Both the position numbers and the translations under genes were made by a program. This document shows, piece by piece, positions 56,911-64,000 of a DNA stretch of 64,000 nt; the first letter of the stretch is position 1, and each line of letters opens with the position of its first letter. Source of the stretch: Amylostereum areolatum (taxonomy: Eukaryota > Basidiomycota > Agaricomycetes > Russulales > Stereaceae); contig SAXG01000003.1 in assembly GCA_012932865.1 (NCBI GenBank), positions 868,001 to 932,000 on the forward strand, in the 5' to 3' direction. The notes below the pieces were generated by a model. That model was given only the letters and a program-made list of their open reading frames with translations. It was not told where the DNA came from and made no database searches.

Positions 56911-57619
56911 ATAAGTGCGAAAGAGCCCTCGGCAACAAGAGATCCCCAGGGGTACTAGTAGGGCCTATGCATGAGTGGCGTGGTGAGACAGACGAGCAGG
57001 AAGTGAGAGATACTAACACGCACCCAGGCTGTTGTCTCAATGCTACTCATGCTCATGAGAGAGCGGGCTGGAGACCTCGACATTGATGTGAGCGAAGGGG
57101 AAAGGGTGGGGTGGTCAAAGCCCACTCTTTGAGGAGATTCCGATATGTGATTCCGGTCTCGAAATCAGCTATACCGGGGTCTCCAGTGGTAGATGAGATG
57201 CTGTGGCCAGGTGGAGGGAGTTGACGTTGAGCGGTGGAGGTGGTGAGAGGAAACAAGAACGACACCGCGCGACGACGAAAATTGACATTGCTTACATAAT
57301 CGACTTCAGACTCATCGCGCGGGGACTCCGTTCTTTCCACTTCTTACAAATGCCAGTGAAATGGGCTTGAAACCGACGGACCAGCTTGTGCTCACGCTGA
57401 CTTTGGCGTGGAATTGGCTTACACTGACGGAAAAGCGGGATGGAACTCGAATCAGGGGTTTAGATTCAAGCTGACGTGAAGCCAGCGTGAACCTCCGGTC
57501 ACGCCATTCGACTCACCCCAACTGGCCATCATAGATTGATGCTGAGGCAACTGCTGGTGGTGTACGGTCCACGGAGAGTCGGAGACTAACTTCCTCGTAA
57601 CTTTTAGGTTACATACAAC

Positions 57620-57635
57620 TTTGAAGCTTGAACTT
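57620..57635 (+). repeat. 16-base repeat, left copy (TTTGAAGCTTGAACTT)
   Basis: Identical to 58757-58772 on the other side of the intronless SDR gene. Confidence 0.8.
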
Positions 57636-57778
57636 ACATAAATATAATAAGACTTACAGTTACACTTGTCAAGTTGTCACTTGCAAGTCTATGACATTAA
57701 TCGTCAACTTTACTTCTGGTGCCAGCTGCTTTGCAGACATTGACGATGTCTAGCTATCTCCCAATCAACGTTGAATAT

Positions 57779-58567
57779 TCAAGGCAAGATCTCCTCGCCC
57801 TTCCAATCCCATATCCGCCCTCTCTGTTCCTCAGTCAAACCTCTCACCACCTTGCTCAGCTTCTCTGCAGCGTATTCAGGCTGGAATAGCTTTCCCTCTG
57901 CCACACCACTCCAGTATTCCTTGCTTAGGTCTGTCTTCACCGTGCCCGGATGCGCCCCCACGCACATTGCCCGCGTCCTCTTTTGCTTCAGCTGCAGATC
58001 GAACGTCTTCACTACCTGGTTCAACGCCGCCTTCGAGGCACGGTACGAGTACCATCCTCCCAGCCGATTATCCGATATTGAGCCTACTCGCGCCGAGATA
58101 TGCACCCATCGCGAGATGTGGTCTTGTGGGAGTACCGACGCCATCCGCGTAGACGGCAAGAACTGCGAGAAGTGTTTGATCAAGAGCAGGTGAGCGATGA
58201 CGTTTGTTTGGAAGGTCCGCTGGATCTCCTCGACGTTCAGTTCCGCCGCTTGTCGTTCGGGATAGAGGATGCCGCCCGTGAAGAAGGCGGTGTGCAGGTA
58301 GGATTCTCCGCTCTTGGGGAGGCTGTCTGAGAGCATGGCAGCCGCTTTCTCGATGCTTCTGTCTTCCATCAGGTCGAGCTCGAGAAGCTTGAGGCGCGAT
58401 TTGTCCACATCCATCCCAGTGAGGATGTTCTCTGCGACCGCGGTTGACGGTCCTGTGCGATAGGTCGCGTAGACAGGGAGGTTGGTGGTACGAAGGTAGT
58501 GTCTCGTCAGGGCGAGCGAGAGCCCGCGAGTCGCAGGGCAGACGAGAATGAAGGGATGTCCGACCAT
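57779..58567 (-). CDS. Intronless short-chain dehydrogenase/reductase
   Basis: Single exon of 262 codons, start MVGHPFILVCPATRGLSLAL at 58567. The nucleotide-binding region is the classical variant with VCPATRGLSLALTRHYL instead of TGxxxGIG. It is followed by VYATYRTGP, LLELDLMEDRSIEKAAAML, LHTAFFTGGILYPERQ (the N-A-G position is replaced by FTGG), FQTNVIAHLLLIKHF and WVHISARVGSISDNRLGGWY. The catalytic site is YSYRASKAALNQVVKTFDLQ (Y-x3-K motif), and GAHPGTVKTDLSKEYW is the PG motif. It resembles C-factor-like SDRs that act on carbonyl compounds; the substrate is unknown. Lack of introns is unusual beside the intron-rich neighbours, and a 16-base repeat lies on both sides. Intact frame. Confidence 0.9.
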   Translation of the reverse strand: MVGHPFILVCPATRGLSLALTRHYLRTTNLPVYATYRTGPSTAVAENILTGMDVDKSRLKLLELDLMEDRSIEKAAAMLSDSLPKSGESYLHTAFFTGGILYPERQAAELNVEEIQRTFQTNVIAHLLLIKHFSQFLPSTRMASVLPQDHISRWVHISARVGSISDNRLGGWYSYRASKAALNQVVKTFDLQLKQKRTRAMCVGAHPGTVKTDLSKEYWSGVAEGKLFQPEYAAEKLSKVVRGLTEEQRGRIWDWKGEEILP

Positions 58568-58919
58568 CTTCAACTCGGAGTTTTTTTTTGGCGAAAGTGG
58601 GTGGATGGTACTGGTGTCGGCTGAGATGTCTAGAAGAGCCGTTCGTATTCCACACAGATCATGTAATTATATATAGACTAACTGGAATGTACTGTGGAAT
58701 GCAAGCGTCATGGACGTCATCGTCGATTCTTCGCTGACAAGCACCTTATTCATCGGTTTGAAGCTTGAACTTGAAGCTTGAAGCTTGACATGCTTGATTG
58801 ACATCACGACCGTGACCCGTCTGCTAAGTTGCGACGAGATTGAATGAACCACGACAACAGACTGGCATGAAAGGTCGTCCGGATGCGAGGACTAAGCGGT
58901 TACAATACAACAAAGCACT
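58568..58919. other. Intergenic spacer holding the right-hand repeat
   Basis: About 350 bases between the SDR start and the stop of the next minus-strand gene, with the heptamer tract and no coding pattern. Confidence 0.5.
58757..58792 (+). repeat. 16-base repeat, right copy, within a TTGAAGC heptamer tract
   Basis: TTTGAAGCTTGAACTT followed by two more TTGAAGC-like units. It matches the copy at 57620-57635 exactly over 16 bases; the spacing is 1,137 bases. TTGAAGCTTGAA is also self-complementary at its core (AAGCTT). Confidence 0.8.
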
Positions 58920-60920
58920 TCAGTCGACAAATATCTCCTGGTCGTCGTCCCAGCCAAGAGTCTCGGGCGCGATCCCCAACTTCCTCAACATGATGCCCAA
59001 CGTCTCCTCCTGCTTTTCCGGTTCCTCTTCGTCGCCGTGGCTCGCAGCTTCCTTCGTCGACTCGTCATTCCCCTTTTCTTCCCACCCCCACCCCCACCCC
59101 TCGCTCTTCTTCCCACTCTCTCCGTGATCATTCGTCATCTCTCGCACGATCGACCATAACTCATAAGCAGCTTCTCGCCCTGCGTCCTTCCATTTCGCCG
59201 CCAAAGCTTCCAGCTTTCCCTCGTCGTCGTCTTGTTTGATTCTGACCGCTCGTTTCAGGATAGCGAGCCGCCGCTCCAAGTTCTGGATTGTAACTGTAGG
59301 CAGAATGGCAGAACGAGTGGCTGCCCGCCCAGAGAAAGGCGATTTGAACTGGGACGCAGCCTTGGAAGACACTCCGAATCTTGGAGTGGCCTTTGACGCA
59401 TCCGCCGATCCAGAAGCATTCTCAGAGGGTGTGCAAGACGAGGAAAGCTGCCGAGGTTTTGCCTGTTCCGATTTCATCTGCGGATCACTGTCAATTTCCA
59501 TCGGAGAGGGCGCCGAGGACATTGTCTTGGACATAAGAGGTGAACGGAAGGGTGCAATAAGCTTCTTGCGAGATTTCTTCTGTGATGCGAACGTCGAACG
59601 CTTGTGAACGGCCCCCAGTGGAGGAGACGACATTGTGGCATCGACCCTCTGCAATCAAGAGATGTGACGTCAACTATGAGGAGACGGGGCAAGTAGCAAG
59701 TAGCATACGATTCGTTTGGAAGCTTTAGGCGTGACAGGGTGTACACCTTCCGATTCCTGTATGAAAGGTCATGATGAATTTGTTTTGCAGAGGGTGGGTT
59801 TAAATTTACCTCAAGATCGATCTCGTTGGCAGACCGTTTACCAAGGACGAGACCAGAAGACGCGAGCGTAGCTAGCGGGCCACCTTCATCTGAAGGAAAG
59901 GAAGGACCTGGGCTGGACCTAAACCTGGGTGACGTGGTGGGAGGAGACGATCGGGAGAAATTTGCCTCATCAGATACATCGGAGGATTGATCAGGTAGAA
60001 GAGAAAGATGACTAGGCGACGGAGACCGATCAGAGTGTTGCTGCTGTAGCACATTGAGCTGATTCGGGGAAGTTTCGTGCTGACTGAGAACGGGAGACAT
60101 GGGTAAAGATGAAGATGGGAGAGGCGACGAAGACGGAAGAGGCGACGAAGAATCAAAATCGAAGGGAGGGTAGTCCTGGCTCTGTCGGCGATCCAGAGAA
60201 TGGGGAGACTCGCTTGACGGTGAACGTTCTTGGCATTGCTCCTGATCAGGACTGGCCGGACAAAGGAGCCTTGGGAAAGATGCTTGTTCACGACGAGGGA
60301 GTTCTACGCCATTTTCAACTTGAGTGCTGGTACTGGCAACAATAGACTGCGATGGCTGAGAAACCGCAGTGTCAGAAGTATAAACAGACGACAAAGCCTT
60401 AGAATCAGTTTCCAGAACCAGGGGCGACGTCGGTGGTGTGTGCCGATGGCTGGCCATTGAGCCGTAGATGTGCTGTGTTTTAGCTGGTAGTTCGAATGGT
60501 ACCATCAAGAGTTCGGGGAGTTCAGGGAGGTTGAGATTTTGACGGGCCGTTGTCGATGCAGTGGGTTCCAGGGGTGATGATTCTCCACAATCCATGGAGG
60601 ATGGTGATTCCAGCTGAAGTCCAGATGACGGGGAACCGGTGCTTCCTTGGTCTGTGGGCGGAAACAAAAGGTCATCCTTCGAAACGTCGATCGATGAGCG
60701 CATATACTCTATTCAACTACGCGGTAAAATATACCATGTACGTATCTTCATGGATCATTTCGGGATCAGTCTTTGTTTGCTGAGGCGCCGGAGAAGTGGC
60801 AGGAGAAGATTCCACCGCGACTCGTGGGCTTGAGTTCATGAAGGATGAGTCGGATGCCGTTGGAGATGACGACGGCAAAAATGGGTCTGCTTGGTGATGC
60901 ACAGGCGTAGCTGGTGTCAT
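58920..60920 (-). CDS. sfr1: Sfr1/Mei5-like recombination mediator with long disordered N-terminus
   Basis: The Swi5-Sfr1 complex stimulates Rad51/Dmc1 strand exchange. Only the C-terminal segment identifies it: NLERRLAILKRAVRIKQDDD, LEALAAKWKDAGREAAYELW, then LGIMLRKLGIAPETLGWDDD and QEIFVD at the end. This is the Mei5/Sfr1 domain pattern of a coiled-coil start, K-W-x-AGREAAYELW, and a W-D motif. The rest, about 500 residues, is Ser/Pro-rich with repeated SSSPLPSSS and many SP/TP sites; a basic patch KKSRKKLIAPFRSP precedes the domain. Introns start near 59818 and 59708. The ATG at 60920 (MTPATPVHHQADPFLPSSSP) may not be the true start: the frame stays open upstream to about 61054 behind a CAG acceptor. 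The join near 60740 between IHED and DDLLFPP may hide a one-base break. Identification moderately sure. Confidence 0.72.
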
Positions 60921-61055
60921 AGGTAAGTCTAGAGTTTGCTCGTGGTTTTCCAGAAGTAGGATCGGGGCGAGTATGAGAGTATCGCCAGACAGAAAAGTTT
61001 CACGATTTTCTTCCGCTGAAGATAAACCTCGACGTGGAGAAAGAGTGAGATCCTG

Positions 61056-62394
61056 TTAGAAATGTTGGGAACATTTTCGAATCATCAGCTGGACGTAAGC
61101 GCACGTTCGATGGCCCTTCGATATCCCTCCTCCCCTGTTCATCCAAAAGTCGGGAGTGCCTGGTGTCGGGTACCTCCACCGAAAGACGTGTATCGTGAGA
61201 TTGAGGTTCCAGGAACTTGGTCAGGAAAGTTCAAGGTGAGTATATGCATATGTCATGACTACACGTACTACTTCCATCGCGTGTTCGTCCGAGGACGAAT
61301 GATCTCCTGGGGGAGACCACTTTTAAACAAAGAAATTAGGATGCATGCGATCGGCATAGGGAATAGGGTTAAATATTCCTCACCGAGGCGGTGGTAGAAA
61401 CTGAAGACATTTCAACAAGCTGAGAAAAGGCACAAAGCCGTCAGGTAATTGAAGCAAAAAAAAACACGACATAGAAGGACACGCACGCGAGGAGGATGGT
61501 ATGACATTTCTAAATGTGTCATTTCTGAAGCTACTGCCTAGCAGAACCCCGGGGACGCGGCGAAAGCTGACAGAAACGGAGCTGTGAGATGAGAGAAGCT
61601 TGGGTTGGGGCGAACTTGTTGGGAGAACCATGCGAGGTCGCGCGGAACGTGTTGTTGACGCGTTGTTTGGTTACTCTTGAGGTGGCCGAACGTCGAGATC
61701 CCGAGTCTACATACATAAGTACTTGAGTTAGTTTTCGCCCATTTACTCGATCCTGATACCCATAGGCCGACCCACTGGGACCCCCCACACATCACACACT
61801 CCGATTAAGATACAAGTTATTACTGGTCGCCCTCACGCCAGCTGCGGCGAAAATTATCTTTACGTCGGCCGTCCAGCTTCGCAGGTTCTTCGGGTCAAGC
61901 TTCAGCTTCAGCTTCATACTCTATTTCTACCGCTCCATGGGGACGCTCTCATGACCTCGTAATTTTCCTCCACTTCTGCCAGCTGTCTTCCGAGCCACTC
62001 CCCAACGACACACAGCGATACACTTGCTCGCCTCACACGACTCAGACCAGAACGGCGTGCAATTATCGGCCTCCGCAAACGGCTATCGTGCGGCCCCTTG
62101 ATACCACATACAAAGTCCGGGTTTATAGTACAAGTACGAGTCTCAATCGTTTCCTTCGGATTTTTGGCCTTCTACACAACCGCATGCTCCAGTCACACGC
62201 AGAAACTCTGGCGAATCGGTAGGTTTCTCAACGCTCCACCTCCTGTGAAAGTGGTGGAGCAATCGTGTGCGCAAGTTCAGGTTCATCCCGACGTATCACC
62301 AGATCCATGGATGGGCTACAGCTTGACGAAGATGCATAAATACAGTATCTCGTCTGCTCCCGGCATCTGACCTGAGGACCGCCCCCTCGAAACC
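61056..62394. other. Divergent intergenic region before aspartic protease
   Basis: 1.3 kb. The left 200 bases may contain an extra 5' exon of the Sfr1-like gene on the minus strand (open frame VEVPDTRHSRLLDEQGRRDI, no ATG). The remainder has no coding pattern. A short (AGCTTC) run occurs near 61895-61915, and ATAAATA near 62337 stands about 58 bases before the protease ATG. Confidence 0.45.
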
Positions 62395-63979
62395 ATGCAG
62401 CTCGCCCTCTTGTCTGCTATATCTCTGTCACTATCTCTTGCCTCGGCTACCCCACTCAAGCAAGGAACTAAAGTTGCTCTCAACAAGCGCCTTCGCCTCA
62501 CGGACGAGAATGGGGTCGTCAACACGACTTTGTTGCGTAGCCATATCACCGCTGTCGCGTCCAAGTTCGAGCGAGGGTTCCATGCATTCGAGACCAACAC
62601 AGGCACCAAACACCCATCCGACACCAGCAGGATGTTCAAACGTGCTACTGGGTCGGTACCTTTGACGGATGACTCTGGCGAGCTCTGGCAGGGATCCATC
62701 TCAGTTGGTACCCCAGCAAAGACATTCACGGGTGAGAATTTCCCCCGTACTTTCAACGAAGTCTGATTGTTGCCTTCGTAGTTGACTTCGACACTGGTGG
62801 GTGGATTCCCAGCTACTAACTTTTATTGACTCGAACTGGTTGTTAGGCAGCAGTGACCTTTTCTTACCGGGCGTTGACTGCGAGGTGAACTGCGAAGGGC
62901 ACACCCTCTTTGACCCATCCGCTAGCTCCTCCTCCTCGGACACCGGTGCCCCTTTTAGCCTGGCATTCGGTGATGGTTCGACGGTGCAAGGAATTGTATT
63001 TACAGACACAGTGACCGTGGGTGGATTAACGGTGAGCTTCGACGTCGTTATATCATCTATGATCGATATTCACACGACGGTAGGCGACAGGCCAGGCAGT
63101 TGGAGACTCTAGTCAGTACTCCGCTGGCTTTTCCATTGACGAATTCCCGCCAGACGGATTGCTTGGCATGGCTTTCCCTCAGATTTCCGTGTTCGGCGCG
63201 AACCCATTCTTCCAGACTCTGGTATCGCAGGACGTTGTGGATGCGCCAGAGTTCGGTGTAAAGCTGGCGACGTCTGGATCTGAGCTGTTCCTTGGTGGCG
63301 TCGATGATAGCTTGTTCACCGGCGACTTCACGCAAATACCCGTTTCACCAGTAGTGCGTCCCCCTCCAGTTGCCCTACACTACAGCAACTTACCAAAGCG
63401 CGTTGCATACAGGGATTCTGGCAAATCCCATTGGATTCCGTCAACGCCAATGGAGATGCCGCGGTGACCGGCCTCTCGTCTATCATCGACACAGGCACTA
63501 CACTCATTGTTGGCGATGCTTCTACTGTCGCTCAATTCTATGCCGCCGTCCCCGGCGCCGCTGATGCTTCGAACACGGCAGGACCCGGTTTCTTTACTTG
63601 TACGCGCATCGAGCCTTCTACTGATCACTTCCGACAGTCCCTTGCGCCTCCGTTCCCGACGTGAGCCTTACGTTCGGTGGCACAGATTTTGCCGTGTCTG
63701 CAGACACTTTCAACCTTGGCCAACTCTCTGCAGGATCACCAGATTGTGTGGGTGGCATTGCAGCCGCAGATGTAGGATGTATGCCCCCTTCTTATTCTTG
63801 ACACCCTACGTATTGCTGAAAGCTCGGTCCTGCAGCCATGTGGGTTGCGGGCGACGTATTTTTGCAGAATGTCTATACCTGTAAGCGCACTTTGCTACCC
63901 TTCTGCTCATCGGCCAACTAGTTTCGTCCTAGCTTTCGATGTCGGGAACACGCAAGTTGGTTTCGCGACGCTGAGCTGA
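62395..63979 (+). CDS. Secreted aspartic protease, peptidase A1 (polyporopepsin-like)
   Basis: Start MQLALLSAISLSLSLASATP is a clear secretion signal, followed by a propeptide with KRLRLTDENG and ending near MFKRATGSVPLTD. The mature enzyme begins GELWQGSISVGTPAKTFTV. The first catalytic motif DFDTGSSDLFLP is partly encoded by a 15-base exon (62782-62796). The flap region is SLAFGDGSTVQGIVFTDTVT, then YSAGFSIDEFPPDGLLGMAF. The second catalytic motif is GLSSIIDTGTTLIVGDASTV, followed by ADTFNLGQLSAGSPDCVGGI and the C-terminal FDVGNTQVGFATLS. Seven introns splice in frame. Conserved Asp residues of both DTG motifs are present, so the enzyme should be active as an extracellular acid protease. 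It ends 21 bases before the window edge, inside the window. Confidence 0.94.
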
Positions 63980-64000
63980 GCATAGTTGAAGAAAGGGCCT

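Larger units (their letters stand above)
54766..57778. other. 3 kb gene-poor region with short repeats
   Basis: No frame gives a recognisable protein. The best coding-like candidate is minus strand about 55,720-56,051 (MHSSGSCAHFLSLLRDELTC.., one GTATGA..CAG intron), which I consider weak. The region holds a GTGTC tandem, a nested inverted repeat with CACGTG cores, a CCAAT box (CCAATCAG at 56560-56567), a purine-rich degenerate repeat, and a 16-base repeat near its right end. It could be regulatory DNA or the remains of a small mobile element. Confidence 0.5.

Noticed and set aside
57390..57505. Imperfect inverted CACGCTGACT / AGCCAGCGTG arms about 100 bases apart, possible MITE
   Set aside because: Only about 10 of 12 bases match and no target duplication is visible; too weak to call.

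Overview
The window reads as nuclear DNA of a filamentous basidiomycete, most likely an Agaricomycete. Genes are dense and lie on both strands. Most are cut by many short introns (about 45-70 bases, GT..AG with rare GC..AG). The protein set is typical of mushroom-forming fungi: Rcf2-type HIG1 protein, ferric reductase, GH2 beta-mannosidase, Tpa1/Ofd1 dioxygenase, Rat1 exonuclease with a zinc knuckle, polyporopepsin-like aspartic protease. I see no intact transposon, rRNA, tRNA or CRISPR. All gene models below were spliced by eye.

Layout. 0-4.9 kb: rcf2-like gene, ferric reductase (minus) and an upstream region with ATCWGATAA GATA sites. 5-16.7 kb: nucleolar RRM protein, Tpa1-like dioxygenase, a four-helix membrane protein, beta-mannosidase, a tail-anchored coiled-coil protein. 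17-23 kb: a run of broken genes, namely an unknown reading frame with stops, an MFS sugar-transporter relic and a divergent short-chain dehydrogenase relic. 23-36.7 kb: Mpo1, a small zinc-ribbon protein, Sec22, a proline/serine repeat protein, Rat1, eIF2B delta, Mtp18. 37-46 kb: FHA-forkhead factor, a 2.9 kb gene-free G-rich stretch, then inositol hexakisphosphate kinase Kcs1. 46-50 kb: Qcr9 and mitochondrial uS11 divergent from one short promoter, then an ABHD/Cld1-type lipase. 50-55 kb: a many-exon protein studded with SUMO-consensus motifs, and the m6A writer Ime4/METTL3. 55-57.7 kb: gene-poor DNA with a nested inverted repeat and short tandem repeats. 57.7-64 kb: an intronless SDR between copies of a 16-base repeat, an Sfr1/Mei5-like recombination protein, and a secreted aspartic protease.

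Themes. Several genes serve mitochondria (Rcf2, Qcr9, uS11m, Mtp18, probably the Cld1-like lipase). Others serve RNA metabolism (Nop12/13-like, Rat1, Ime4, eIF2B). The Ime4 and Sfr1/Mei5 families have known meiotic roles. There is no obvious biosynthetic cluster.

Quality warning. Single-base indels break conserved reading frames in Rcf2, the RRM protein, beta-mannosidase, Sec22, the forkhead factor, Kcs1, the SUMO-motif protein and Ime4. Because core genes such as SEC22 are hit, often in homopolymers, most are probably sequence errors. The much denser damage at 17-23 kb looks like real decay.
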